A stretch of 64,000 nt of DNA from Gemmatimonadaceae bacterium (GTDB taxonomy: Bacteria; Gemmatimonadota; Gemmatimonadetes; Gemmatimonadales; Gemmatimonadaceae), in assembly GCA_014379205.1 (NCBI GenBank), contig JACMME010000157.1, forward strand, positions 1-64,000. Reading direction: 5' to 3'. The translations under genes and the position numbers were made by a program. Each line of letters opens with the position of its first letter. Within the stretch, counting starts at the first letter, position 1. The notes beneath the pieces are model-generated. The model saw only the letters and a list, made by a program, of their open reading frames with translations. It did not search any database and was not told the DNA's origin. Of this stretch, positions 18,226-27,363 are shown in pieces.

Positions 18226-20073
18226 TCAGGGCGTCGCCGATACAGCCAGCGGATGCGCGCCCGCGCCAGCGGCCGGTCGGTCCGACCCGCTCGCCGAGGC
18301 CTTCAGGAAATTCCGCGCACGCTCCAGAGCAGCCGCATTCTCTCCACGCGGAGCCAGATCACTTAGCTCGTAGGGATCCGCGCGAAGGTCGTACAATTCC
18401 TCCCGCCCATCTCCGTTGCGGATATAGTGCATCGCTTCGGTGACGATGGAGATCATGTCACCCTTGGCGATCGGATGATGCTGCGGCTCGTTGATTCCCT
18501 TGCGGATCCCCGATACAAGCGGATCCAGAGCTGTGGGCGTTCCATTCCATAAGTTGGCGAGCGACGTCCCGGGAAGCTGGGAAGGCTGTGCGCCGACCAG
18601 ATCGAGCACCGTAGATGGAAGCGACCTGAGCGTCACGCCTTCAGCGATTCGGCGTCCACCCGCTGGCAGGCGGCCAGGGAAAGACATGACCAGCGGAACA
18701 TGGAGCAACGGCATGTAGAGGCTGTTCGCATGCTCGAACAACCCGTGCTCTCCGAGGAGCTCGCCATGATCGGATGTGATAATTACGAGCGTGTTCCTCA
18801 GCTCGCCTCTCCGCTCCAGCTCCTCGAAAAGCAGGCCGACATGATGATCCAGATAGGCGATCGACGCGTCGTATATCCGGAGGTCATAGCTCGAATCGCG
18901 TTCCACGGAGCAGCCGCGCGACAACCCCTCGCGTGGCGTCGTGGCACCAAAAGCGATCCGGAACTCCTCGTCGGGTATGTAGGGACAGTGAGCGTCCATG
19001 TAATTGAGGAACGCAAAGTAGGGCCGGTTCCCCTTGCCCGAGAGCCAGTCGAGAAAGTTGGCATTGACGTGCGGCGCTTTCTTGCGGCCGAGATACTGGT
19101 AGTTTCCCAGCATGCGCCGGAGGATATTGCTGCCGAACCCCGCCCGCCCATCGAATATCAGAAAGCCCAGCGACGAAGAGTTCAGTACCTGCCCAAGGGT
19201 AATTCTGTAATCCTCGTAGTGCGTGAATCCACGGTCCAGGCCGTGCTCGTAGCTGGCGTAGAAAGTGTTTGCGGCGAAGCCGGCGGTCAGGTAGCCTCGC
19301 TCGGTAAGTATCTCGCTAAGCGTCCGCGTTGAGTCGTCCAGTGGTACTCGCCAGTTCGCGGACAACTCGTGCGCAAACTTGCCGGTGAACATGCTCGCAT
19401 GCGACGACAGCGTCCACGGCGCCGTAGACACTGCGTTATCGAACACAATTCCATTTTTGGCTATGCGCTCGAGATTCGGCGTCGTGGGGCGCTGATGCCC
19501 GTACAGGCTCATACTTGCCGCTCGCACGGTGTCGAGGATGATCAGCAGCACGTTTGGCGCGTTGGGCGTCGGCGCGGCGAGTGCCGCAACTGCCTGCCTC
19601 TCCCTCCACCAACCGGATGCTCCAACTGCGATACCCATCACCGCGATCAGCGCTGCCATCGCCACTGAGCTGGCCGTCGCGAGACGTCTGAATTGAATCG
19701 GGCGCGCGGCGATCATGCGGGCGACCTGGACCGCCACTCCCGCCGCAAGGAAGAGCCTCGCGGCGCTGTGCAGCCGCGGATACATGTGCAGCGCTCCAAG
19801 CCCGCCGAGGAATGCGAAAACACCGGAGACACGCGGAATAGTGACAAATGCCGGCCATCGTCGTGCGGCCAGAACGAGTACAGCCGCCGGAATGGCGTAG
19901 ATGATCAAACCCCCCAGCGGTGTCATCCACAAATAATGACGGCTGAGACCGATTGCGTGCCCGAGCGCCAGCTGCCGGAGGGTGAGTAGCGCTACTTCAG
20001 CGAGACCTGCAATGAGAGCAAACCACACCGCGCAGATCCATATGTCCCGCGCTCTTGCCTGCCCTTCAATCAC
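18226..20073 (-). CDS. Membrane-anchored sulfatase-fold enzyme (Thr type), paralogue
   Basis: 615 residues, same architecture as the 16318 gene: four to five membrane segments, then NVLLIILDTVRAASMS, the nucleophile region APWTLSSHASMFTG (Thr again, and Ser where the family has Pro), and TSDHGELLGEHG. Long parallel stretches between the two proteins indicate an old tandem duplication. Its ATG overlaps the stop of the upstream phosphodiesterase gene (20070-20073), so it is translationally coupled. Likely acts on a surface or periplasmic glycolipid; whether it hydrolyses or transfers a phospho- or sulfo-group is open. Confidence 0.8.
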   Translation of the reverse strand: MIEGQARARDIWICAVWFALIAGLAEVALLTLRQLALGHAIGLSRHYLWMTPLGGLIIYAIPAAVLVLAARRWPAFVTIPRVSGVFAFLGGLGALHMYPRLHSAARLFLAAGVAVQVARMIAARPIQFRRLATASSVAMAALIAVMGIAVGASGWWRERQAVAALAAPTPNAPNVLLIILDTVRAASMSLYGHQRPTTPNLERIAKNGIVFDNAVSTAPWTLSSHASMFTGKFAHELSANWRVPLDDSTRTLSEILTERGYLTAGFAANTFYASYEHGLDRGFTHYEDYRITLGQVLNSSSLGFLIFDGRAGFGSNILRRMLGNYQYLGRKKAPHVNANFLDWLSGKGNRPYFAFLNYMDAHCPYIPDEEFRIAFGATTPREGLSRGCSVERDSSYDLRIYDASIAYLDHHVGLLFEELERRGELRNTLVIITSDHGELLGEHGLFEHANSLYMPLLHVPLVMSFPGRLPAGGRRIAEGVTLRSLPSTVLDLVGAQPSQLPGTSLANLWNGTPTALDPLVSGIRKGINEPQHHPIAKGDMISIVTEAMHYIRNGDGREELYDLRADPYELSDLAPRGENAAALERARNFLKASASGSDRPAAGAGAHPLAVSATP

Positions 20074-21536
20074 GATATATACCCCAGCCCGCTCAGCCGC
20101 TGACGAATGATCTCTTCCCCCTCCGCTGTCATTCCGCTGTCCGGCGGACCGGTAAGCCCGCGCCCGCCGATCAGGGATCGCCCTTGCATCGTTGGTGCTA
20201 CGTCATAGCCGCCGAGCTCCAGCAGCGTGGGTGCGATGTCGAGGAGATGCGCACCCTTTATCTCCCCCTGCAATGGACTATTGGAAGCCGCCAGTATGAA
20301 CGCCCCGATCTGCGCGTGATTGCAGTCATCAGGGCCAGTGTCGTTCTCCTGGATGTGCAACGTCGAGTAGCCGACACCGCCAATCGATCGCCACGCGAGT
20401 GCACCGAAATGAACGATCAGGTCGGGGGCGACATTTCGCACCGTCTTGTATACCTCTTCCGGCTTGAAGACGAGCGTGCCGAGCAGCTTTCCATGTTCGT
20501 CGGCCGTCTGCTCGAACATCGCCTTGACCTCGTCTCGAAAACGCTCGTACTCACCACGCTCTATCACGCCTTTCGGTTCGCGTCCCTTGACGTTGAAGAA
20601 GACGCGTGCATAGTAGCCGCCCTCGCTCCAGACCTTCGTTTTCTCCCAATTCACGTCGAGCTCGCCAAATGGTGTCACTTCCCTGGGATACGAGTTGAGC
20701 ACCAGCAAGCCTTGTTGAACCAGCCACTCATTGACGCAGAAACCGCCGTCGAGTGCCCGTGCTCCGTGATCGGATACGACGAGAATAGCCGTATCCTCGT
20801 CGAGCACTTCGAAGATCCTTCCCAGCTCATGATCCAGGTATAAGTAGTATTCGCTGATCACATCCTGGTACGGATTTCCCGGCACATACTGAACGTGCCT
20901 GGGATCGCAATACTTCCAGAATCCGTGATGCATCCGATCGAGTCCGATCTCCACGAACTGGAAATAGTCCCACTCGGTGTTTTGCAGGTAGTGGCGGATG
21001 ACCTCGAAGTGCTTCCGCGTCATCTCGTAGATCTCGTCCTTGAGCCAGTCCTTGTTGGGAGTGCGAAAACCCTTCACATCGACTGGATAGTCGCCCACCA
21101 GCCGCTCGATCTCTTCCTTGATGCCCGCTGGATGGGTGTACATGTCGGTGGCGGTATTCGGCGTGAGGAAACAGCCAACCGATATCCCGTTCACTTTCCT
21201 TGGAGGGTAGGACGGCGGTACGCCGATGATGACGGAGCGCTTTCCCTCCATCGCCACCTGATCCCACATTGCGACCGCACGAATAGACTTGGAATTGACG
21301 GTCGACAGGGCATCGTAGGAATGATCGGCACGGTTCCGAAAACCGTATACTCCAAGGGAACCCGGATCCTGACTCGTCGACATGCACATCCACGCAGGAA
21401 CGGTAATTGGCGGGATGATGCTCTCCAAACCCCCGTAACATCCTCCTTCCATCAAGCGCCGAAAGTTTACGAGGCGCTCATCTGTGAAAAGAAGCTCGGG
21501 TGCCGCGCAGTCCAGGCCGATTACCAATGTTTTCAT
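20070..21536 (-). CDS. Type I phosphodiesterase / nucleotide pyrophosphatase-like enzyme
   Basis: 488 residues, no signal peptide or membrane segment. Alkaline-phosphatase superfamily ligands are all visible: TLVIGLDCA (Asp), IPPITVPAW (Thr nucleophile), GLDRMHHGFW (Asp and His), VVSDHGA (Asp-His) and a late NHAQ (His). The ATG at 21536 was preferred over 21548 because an AGGAG sits 12 bp upstream of it but directly abuts the other. The protein ends RQRLSGLGYIS, a tail repeated on the atypical CysC at 28880. Substrate unknown; context points to sulfated or phosphorylated glycan metabolism. Confidence 0.82.
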   Translation of the reverse strand: MKTLVIGLDCAAPELLFTDERLVNFRRLMEGGCYGGLESIIPPITVPAWMCMSTSQDPGSLGVYGFRNRADHSYDALSTVNSKSIRAVAMWDQVAMEGKRSVIIGVPPSYPPRKVNGISVGCFLTPNTATDMYTHPAGIKEEIERLVGDYPVDVKGFRTPNKDWLKDEIYEMTRKHFEVIRHYLQNTEWDYFQFVEIGLDRMHHGFWKYCDPRHVQYVPGNPYQDVISEYYLYLDHELGRIFEVLDEDTAILVVSDHGARALDGGFCVNEWLVQQGLLVLNSYPREVTPFGELDVNWEKTKVWSEGGYYARVFFNVKGREPKGVIERGEYERFRDEVKAMFEQTADEHGKLLGTLVFKPEEVYKTVRNVAPDLIVHFGALAWRSIGGVGYSTLHIQENDTGPDDCNHAQIGAFILAASNSPLQGEIKGAHLLDIAPTLLELGGYDVAPTMQGRSLIGGRGLTGPPDSGMTAEGEEIIRQRLSGLGYIS

Positions 21537-21684
21537 ACTTCGAACCATCTCCTGTGATCAGCCATTTCGATGGGGCGCCTTCATGGGTTGCGGGGCCTCC
21601 TCGTGTCTCGCTGTTTGATTCCCGCAATTCGGCCTGATAACCAGCGTAATTCGCGCGAACGTCCTCTAGTCGCACGCATGCAGG

Positions 21685-23544
21685 TCACGTCAAAAGCGAG
21701 GCGCCTTCCATCGCGTCACCTTTTCGAACTCCGAGCGCAGCGAGAATAGTCGGAGCCATATCGATCAGACCGGGTGCACGTTCCGTGCTGAAGGCGCGGT
21801 TCATGAACAACACGCCGGGCACCAGGGCAGGATCGATTATATGGTCACCCCCCCACCGCTTGACGTTGTCCTCGAAATGACCTAGCGGCATCCCCCCCAG
21901 CGCCGTTGCCCAGCTCACCCGATATCCGCCCGCGAAGTTCACCACCATGTCGGGTGATTCCGCGGCGTACGCGCCGGAATACACCTGGTCTCTGGTGACC
22001 ACGCCTTGAATCGCTTCAACGCCGCGAACCGGGTCCCTGAGCCCCGTGAGGGCCGATGCAATATCCCTTGTCACCTGCGCTGAATCACCCGGCGCCACAA
22101 TTCCCTGCGCTTCGCGTCCCCGCAAATTCAGGTACATGCTGCCCAGCCCGAGCGCGTACGCTCTCGTGCGACTCCAATCCACATGCTTGAAAAAATCGCC
22201 GGCGTCCTCCCCGGTTGTTGCGCCCGGCTTGAGGGCGAGAAATCCGTTGTCGTGCAACCACGTGTTGAGGTGGACACCTCTCTGGAAGCTGTTGAAGCCG
22301 TGATCGCTCAACACCATGAGCAGCGTATCCGCGTCCGCATGCGCGATTACCTTACCGACGATTGCATCGCATTTCCGGTAGTGCTCCTCTATGACTCGCA
22401 CGAACTCGGCGGAATTCTCATCGGCGCCATTGGCTGGATGCCCGGGTTCACGAAAGCGCCAGAACATGTGCTGCAGCCTGTCCGGCGTGTCGAATAGACA
22501 GAAGAAAAACCCCTCGCTCATACGGCCGAGCTCGTACAGCATCATCCGCTCGCGCTCCCTCAGCACCTGCTCACACTGATCGAGATACGCGCTCTCGTCG
22601 ATTCGTCCGTTAGCGAGGCCGGTATGGTCCTCCACCATCCCTGTGGTATAAAACGTTCCGACCTCGCGCTGCAATTCCGCGCCATACTCCCACGGCGACG
22701 AGATTGGGAACAGCGGTGTCACGGGGTCGAAATTCAGGGGAGATGCGTACAACTCGAGGGCTGGCGATGAACGCACCAGGATGAACCGGAGCATTCCGCT
22801 CACGGACTGCAGCATCCCCGTCTTGAACTTCACCTTGAGCCATTCGCTCCACTTTCCTTCGTGGACCTCCAGCGCCCTTGGCTGACCGTCGGATTTGACA
22901 ACGACCGTCCGCTTCGCGACGTCGAAATCGAGCGTGACATCGAGGTGAACGTCCGCGTTTGTCTTGGGATTTCGGGGGCCGATGAGGTGGGTCTTTACAG
23001 AGCCTCGTGAATCCGGCTTGATCGCGACGACATTCTCGCTTTCTCCTGGCTTCACAACGTCCGCCGAGCTGTAGAACGTGGCAGTGCCCAGGCCGCCGCG
23101 GAGATCCGGCACGCCCATGCCCGACAGAAGCCGGCCCTTTACGTTGTCCGGCGGGTACGTGCACGGACATCGCACCACTACCGATGGAATGCCTGCCGCG
23201 GAAAGCAGCTCCCACACGGGCGTGCCGCGGCGGAGATTTACCGCCTTCGGTGGCAGGAAGGCGCTTTTTTGCTCGTACCGATTTAGTGCCAGATCAGGAA
23301 GATAGGTGCGCGGATCCCTGCGAATAAAGTCGAAAATACCGTGACCGCCGGGATTCACTCCGGTTGCGAACGTGGACCAGGCCACGGGCGTCTGCGCAGG
23401 AAAGGTCGTACGGCATCGGGAATAGCCACCGGATGCACGCAAACGCGCCAGGTTAGGAAGCTCCCCTTGTGCAAGCATGGGCTCGACGATTTTCGGTTCG
23501 AGCCCATCCAGTCCAATCACGATGACTTTTTTGACGACAGCCAT
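21685..23544 (-). CDS. Type I phosphodiesterase-like enzyme, larger paralogue
   Basis: 619 residues from the ATG at 23544; an ATG at 23628 would prepend 28 residues not typical of the fold. Ligands: KVIVIGLDGLEP (Asp), PAQTPVAWSTFATG (Thr nucleophile), DTPDRLQHMFW (Asp/His), VLSDHGF and a late His region. A beta-rich insert of about 150 residues lies between the nucleophile and the second metal site. No secretion signal. Followed after 136 bp by the second phosphodiesterase gene on the same strand, consistent with co-transcription. Confidence 0.8.
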   Translation of the reverse strand: MAVVKKVIVIGLDGLEPKIVEPMLAQGELPNLARLRASGGYSRCRTTFPAQTPVAWSTFATGVNPGGHGIFDFIRRDPRTYLPDLALNRYEQKSAFLPPKAVNLRRGTPVWELLSAAGIPSVVVRCPCTYPPDNVKGRLLSGMGVPDLRGGLGTATFYSSADVVKPGESENVVAIKPDSRGSVKTHLIGPRNPKTNADVHLDVTLDFDVAKRTVVVKSDGQPRALEVHEGKWSEWLKVKFKTGMLQSVSGMLRFILVRSSPALELYASPLNFDPVTPLFPISSPWEYGAELQREVGTFYTTGMVEDHTGLANGRIDESAYLDQCEQVLRERERMMLYELGRMSEGFFFCLFDTPDRLQHMFWRFREPGHPANGADENSAEFVRVIEEHYRKCDAIVGKVIAHADADTLLMVLSDHGFNSFQRGVHLNTWLHDNGFLALKPGATTGEDAGDFFKHVDWSRTRAYALGLGSMYLNLRGREAQGIVAPGDSAQVTRDIASALTGLRDPVRGVEAIQGVVTRDQVYSGAYAAESPDMVVNFAGGYRVSWATALGGMPLGHFEDNVKRWGGDHIIDPALVPGVLFMNRAFSTERAPGLIDMAPTILAALGVRKGDAMEGASLLT

Positions 23545-23722
23545 GAAAGCGGAACTCAGTTGAGCGACAAGCCAGAGAGTGATGAGATGGGGGCTGAACC
23601 GAGGACGCGCCTGCAGCGCGTCGTGCAAGGGAAAACCCTGGAATTTCTAATGTATCGACGAGTGGCCTGATCTCTGGATATGCCGCCGAGCAGGCACTCA
23701 ACCAACATCTCTGCTCACTCCA

Positions 23723-23866
23723 TTACCGCTTGCTGAAGCGTTGCGCGAGAACTTGCACTGTCGTGCGGAGCGCAGCGACAGTTCGCCGCCCGAACATCAA
23801 TGCAACTCCCGCAATCGCGGCGAAAGCCGAGGCGACGGGCATTAGGGTATCGGGTCCTATGTACAT
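23723..23866 (-). CDS. Small membrane protein A (MYIGPDTLMP family)
   Basis: A 47-residue protein read directly from the minus strand. It starts MYIGPDTLMPVASA, has one hydrophobic segment (AFAAIAGVALMF), then a basic tail with GRR and ends QRFSKR. It is a clear paralogue of the protein encoded 112 bp upstream (23978-24136): the first 14 residues are identical. Conservation of two copies through synonymous changes (for example ATA/ATC-type and third-base differences in the shared start) argues for selection at protein level. Function unknown; probably a single-pass inner-membrane partner of the enzymes downstream. Confidence 0.75.
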   Translation of the reverse strand: MYIGPDTLMPVASAFAAIAGVALMFGRRTVAALRTTVQVLAQRFSKR

Positions 23867-23977
23867 CCTTGGAACTCCTGAGGCTGAGAGGGGGGAAGTA
23901 ATCGTTCAGTGGAAATGTCAGAGCGGCAAGTCCGATCGCCTGCGCACTCTGTTTGGCCAGATGAGCCTGACGTCGGC

Positions 23978-24136
23978 TTACACCTGCTTGCCGCGCAGTT
24001 TGGAGATCCTTTGTCCGAGAAGCTGAGCTCCCAGCCGAAGCATCCCTACCGTGCGCCGCCAGAACATTAACAGCACGCCAGCTATGGCTGCCAGGGCCGA
24101 TGCCACCGGCATGAGAGTATCGGGGCCGATATACAT
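23978..24136 (-). CDS. Small membrane protein B (MYIGPDTLMP family)
   Basis: A 52-residue protein on the minus strand beginning MYIGPDTLMPVASALAAIAG, with one hydrophobic segment followed by RR and a basic amphipathic tail ending KLRGKQV. It is the tandem paralogue of the 23723-23866 gene and is first in the leftward set that continues with two phosphodiesterases and two sulfatase-fold proteins. No database family can be named from sequence alone. Confidence 0.78.
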   Translation of the reverse strand: MYIGPDTLMPVASALAAIAGVLLMFWRRTVGMLRLGAQLLGQRISKLRGKQV

Positions 24137-24617
24137 ATTTCTTCGAGACGCCTCCGCTTCAACTGCTGAAAATATAGACTGTTTGGAAAAACCTGATCGC
24201 GGCAGATGCAGCTTTCTCTAATCAAGGACGAGGCCGTAACAACGCGGCCGTTGCGTGCATTCTAAGTCTTGTCAGGACATATTGATGCGCATCTCTGGGA
24301 ACGCGCCGAAGAGGGCGCCACGTACGGCCCTGTAGCGCCCTCTTTGTGGCGTTATCGCCACAATATGGTTTAATGTTAGTACGTCCGGCAACTTTTGCTG
24401 TACCCTCGCCCACATATAAGGATCGTATTTCGGCCCTGGACAGCGGGCGCCGCTCTCCGACGAGGCGTAGAAATTGCCCGACCCACCACCGCGAGGGGTT
24501 TTTTCGGCCTTCGGCGCCGCAGTTCAGCAATCCAGTATTCCGGTATTGCCGGCACATCGGATGTATCGCATGCAACGAGCGACGGTTTCAAACCATGACT
24601 CAGGTTCAGGACACTAA
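24137..24617. promoter_or_regulatory. Divergent control region with two adjacent hairpins
   Basis: 481 bp separating the leftward phosphodiesterase/sulfatase set from the rightward sulfate-activation operon. Two perfect inverted repeats stand back to back: AAGAGGGCGC at 24309-24318 with its complement at 24335-24344, and TTGTGGCG at 24344-24351 with its complement at 24356-24363 around a TTAT loop. A TATAAG hexamer at about 24415-24420 could be a -10 for the rightward operon but its -35 is weak. No match to a known sulfur riboswitch (SAM type) was seen. No gene supported inside. Confidence 0.45.
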
Positions 24618-26366
24618 ATGACAAAAGGCGTGACCCTTTGGTTCACCGGACTATCGGGCTCCGGAAAAACGACAATCGCCAAGCGTGTCGAAGCGATGCT
24701 TCACGAACGCGGCGTACATGCCGAACGGCTGGACGGCGACGTCGTACGCCAGAGTCTCACTCGCGACCTCGGATTCTCCAAGGAAGACCGGGACAAGAAC
24801 ATCGAGCGTGTCACATTCGTTGCCAAGCTCCTGACGCGAAATGATGTCGTCGTCCTTTCCTCTTTTATCTCGCCCTACCGCGCGCAGCGCGATGCCAGCA
24901 GGCGCGAGATTGGCGAATTCCTTGAAGTCTACGTTCGCGCTCCCCTGGACGTCCTGGTGGAACGCGATCTCAAGGGACTGTACAAGAAGGCCATGGCGGG
25001 AGAGCTCAAGGGTTTTACGGGCGTAAATGACCCGTACGAAGAACCTGAGAAGGCCGACCTCATCTGCGACACAGACAAGGAGTCGGTGGAAGAGAGCTCG
25101 GCGAAAGTGATCGCTCTCCTGGAGGGTCGTGGCTATATCGCGGGTGCCGGATCGGAAGGTACACACGCAAAGCGGGGGCAGCGGGCGAAAACCCCCGGAC
25201 CCAGTACTCCCCACGGAGGCACACTCGTAGATCGGGAACTCACGGGAAAAGCTCGTGAGGAAGCGAAAAAGCGGGCCGCAACGCTGACCAAGGTACAGCT
25301 CGGCGAGCGCGAGCTGAGCGATCTGGAGATGATTGGCGTAGGGGCGCTCAGTCCGCTTACCGGCTTTATGCGAAAGCTGGACTACGAGTGCGTTGTCGAC
25401 AGTATGCGCCTCTCCGACGGTCTGGTTTGGGCGCTGCCCGTGACGCTATCCGTCTCTACGGAAAGGGCCGCCGGCATAAAGGAAGGTGAGGAGATCGCGC
25501 TGGCCGATGCAGCGGGAAATGCTGTGGGGATCATGCAGGTTACGGAGAAGTACGCATACGACAAAAAGCGCGAAGCTCAGAACTGCTTCGGAACGACCGA
25601 TGCCGCGCATCCGGGAGTAGCGCGTGTGTACGATCAGGGCGAGGTGTTGCTGGGTGGACCCGTTTGGGTGATCGACCGGCCTGCTCAGCAGGACTTCACC
25701 GAATTCCGCATGACTCCGTTGGAACTGCGTAAGCGTTTCGATGAGTTGGGCTGGAAAACCGTGGTCGCCTTCCAGACACGTAATCCGGTGCACCGCGCTC
25801 ACGAGTACTTGCAGAAAGTCGCGATGGAGGGAGTCGACGGTCTGCTTCTGCACCCGCTGGTTGGCGCGACCAAGAGTGATGACGTCCCCGCCGATGTGCG
25901 CATGCGAACATACGAGGAGATTCTCGGCTCGTACTACCCCAAGAATCGGGCGATGCTCAGCGTTTTCCCTGCAGCGATGCGATACGCTGGCCCGCGTGAA
26001 GCCGTTTGGCACGCAATCTGTCGCAAGAACTACGGCTGCACGCATTTCATTGTGGGACGCGATCACGCCGGCGTCGGAAATTACTACGGCACCTATGACG
26101 CGCAGGAGATGATCGACCGCTTCTCCTTCGAAGAGTTGGGCATCACGCCACTCAAGTTCGAGCACTCGTTTTTCTGCAGCACGTGTGGAAGCATGGCCAC
26201 GGCCAAGACATGCCCGCACGGCAAGGAGAGCCACGTGCAACTGAGCGGAACCAGGGTTCGCGAGATGTTGACGAATGGCGAATTGCCGCCACCCGAGTTC
26301 ACCCGCCCCGAAGTCGCCAGGATTCTGATTGAGGCGTACCAGGGCCAGGAAGTGGGCGTCAAATAG
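24618..26366 (+). CDS. cysC-sat: Bifunctional PAPS synthase: APS kinase fused to ATP sulfurylase
   Basis: 582 residues. N-terminal APS kinase (1-180): P-loop GLSGSGKT at 11-18, LDGDVVR with the conserved Asp-Gly-Asp, and KGFTGVNDPYE. C-terminal ATP sulfurylase: QTRNPVHRAHE, HPLVGATK and VGRDHAGVG are the ATP/sulfate-site motifs, and CSTCGSMATAKTCPHG is the zinc site found in many bacterial forms. Together they convert sulfate and ATP to APS and then PAPS, the donor for sulfotransferases. Kinase-first order matches animal PAPS synthases. It is the first gene of the operon. Confidence 0.94.
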   Translation: MTKGVTLWFTGLSGSGKTTIAKRVEAMLHERGVHAERLDGDVVRQSLTRDLGFSKEDRDKNIERVTFVAKLLTRNDVVVLSSFISPYRAQRDASRREIGEFLEVYVRAPLDVLVERDLKGLYKKAMAGELKGFTGVNDPYEEPEKADLICDTDKESVEESSAKVIALLEGRGYIAGAGSEGTHAKRGQRAKTPGPSTPHGGTLVDRELTGKAREEAKKRAATLTKVQLGERELSDLEMIGVGALSPLTGFMRKLDYECVVDSMRLSDGLVWALPVTLSVSTERAAGIKEGEEIALADAAGNAVGIMQVTEKYAYDKKREAQNCFGTTDAAHPGVARVYDQGEVLLGGPVWVIDRPAQQDFTEFRMTPLELRKRFDELGWKTVVAFQTRNPVHRAHEYLQKVAMEGVDGLLLHPLVGATKSDDVPADVRMRTYEEILGSYYPKNRAMLSVFPAAMRYAGPREAVWHAICRKNYGCTHFIVGRDHAGVGNYYGTYDAQEMIDRFSFEELGITPLKFEHSFFCSTCGSMATAKTCPHGKESHVQLSGTRVREMLTNGELPPPEFTRPEVARILIEAYQGQEVGVK

Positions 26367-26475
26367 GGAGTGGGGGGGTGGGGGATCGGGAGTGAGGTTT
26401 ACCTCGCTGAGTCTCCCATACCCCACTCCCATCCACCGCTTTTTCCCACTCCCAATCCCCCATCCCCCACTCCTC
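26366..26475. repeat. Heptamer inverted repeat between cysC-sat and the PHP gene
   Basis: A G-rich arm of GGGAGTG-type units (26366-26397, beginning in the stop codon of cysC-sat) faces a C-rich arm (26413-26475) with CCCACTC, CCCAATC and CCCCATC units. The arms can pair into a long imperfect hairpin. It lies within an apparent operon, so it may act on message processing or partial termination rather than as a simple end. Confidence 0.8.
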
Positions 26476-26481
26476 ATTTCA

Positions 26482-27363
26482 TTGTCTCGCATAGCCGATC
26501 TTCACCTGCATTCCACCGCTTCCGACGGATCCGATCCGCCGGCAACCGTCGTGCGTCGCGCCGCACGCGCAGGCTTCGCCGCGATGGCGCTCGCGGATCA
26601 TGATACGATGGACGGAGTCACCGAGGCGCTGGCGGAAGCTGCGATAGTTGGCATCGAGATGATCCCGGGTGTCGAGTACTCCACATTGGATGGGGAACGC
26701 GAGATTCACATGCTCGGCTATGGACTGGATCCGGCCGATCCGGCACTAAAACGCGAGTTGGCCCGACTCTGTGCAGGACGGTTTAACCGGGCTCAGCTGA
26801 TGGTCGAAAAGCTGAATGAGCTGGGTATCCAGGTGAGCTGGGAACGCGTGCGGGAGATAGCCGGCGACGAGAACGTAGGCCGCCCGCATGTTGCCCGCGC
26901 CATGCAGGAAGCGGGTTACATCAAGACGATCAAGGATGCATTCACTCCGGATTATATCGCGTCCGGCGGGCGCGCATACGTCGAGCGCGTTAAAATCACC
27001 CCTGAAGAATCCATAGCGCAGATTCGGGCGGCCGGCGGTGTGGCGGTTCTTGCGCATCCCGGTCGTTTTCGCGGAGACGACGATCAAATAGGTGATGATA
27101 CGATCGAGCGGTACATCGCCGCGGGACTGGAGGGAATCGAAGTTTTCTATTCCCGGCATACGGCGGAGATGGTCAAGCACTACAGCGAGATGGCTGCACG
27201 GTACAGCCTGGTTATTACAGGCGGCTCGGACGATCACGGAGTCAACGCGGAAAGCCTGATGGGGCGTGTCCACCTACCGTACGAGTACGTAGAGCAACTC
27301 GCGGATGCGATATCCGCATCGAGGGAGCGACGGGTGACATGTGTCGGTAATTCCCAGGGATAA
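26482..27363 (+). CDS. PHP-domain phosphatase (YciV/RNase AM, 3',5'-nucleotide bisphosphatase family)
   Basis: 293 residues from a TTG at 26482; upstream in-frame sequence is only repeat. Metal ligands of the PHP fold: ADLHLHS, ALADHDT, IPGVE, REIHML, RPHVAR, LAHPGR and SDDHG. The family includes enzymes that remove the 3'-phosphate of 3',5'-nucleotide bisphosphates such as PAP, and E. coli RNase AM. In an operon that makes PAPS, PAP removal is the natural job: PAP is the by-product of sulfotransfer and inhibits it. The next gene overlaps its end by 23 bp. Confidence 0.85.
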   Translation: MSRIADLHLHSTASDGSDPPATVVRRAARAGFAAMALADHDTMDGVTEALAEAAIVGIEMIPGVEYSTLDGEREIHMLGYGLDPADPALKRELARLCAGRFNRAQLMVEKLNELGIQVSWERVREIAGDENVGRPHVARAMQEAGYIKTIKDAFTPDYIASGGRAYVERVKITPEESIAQIRAAGGVAVLAHPGRFRGDDDQIGDDTIERYIAAGLEGIEVFYSRHTAEMVKHYSEMAARYSLVITGGSDDHGVNAESLMGRVHLPYEYVEQLADAISASRERRVTCVGNSQG

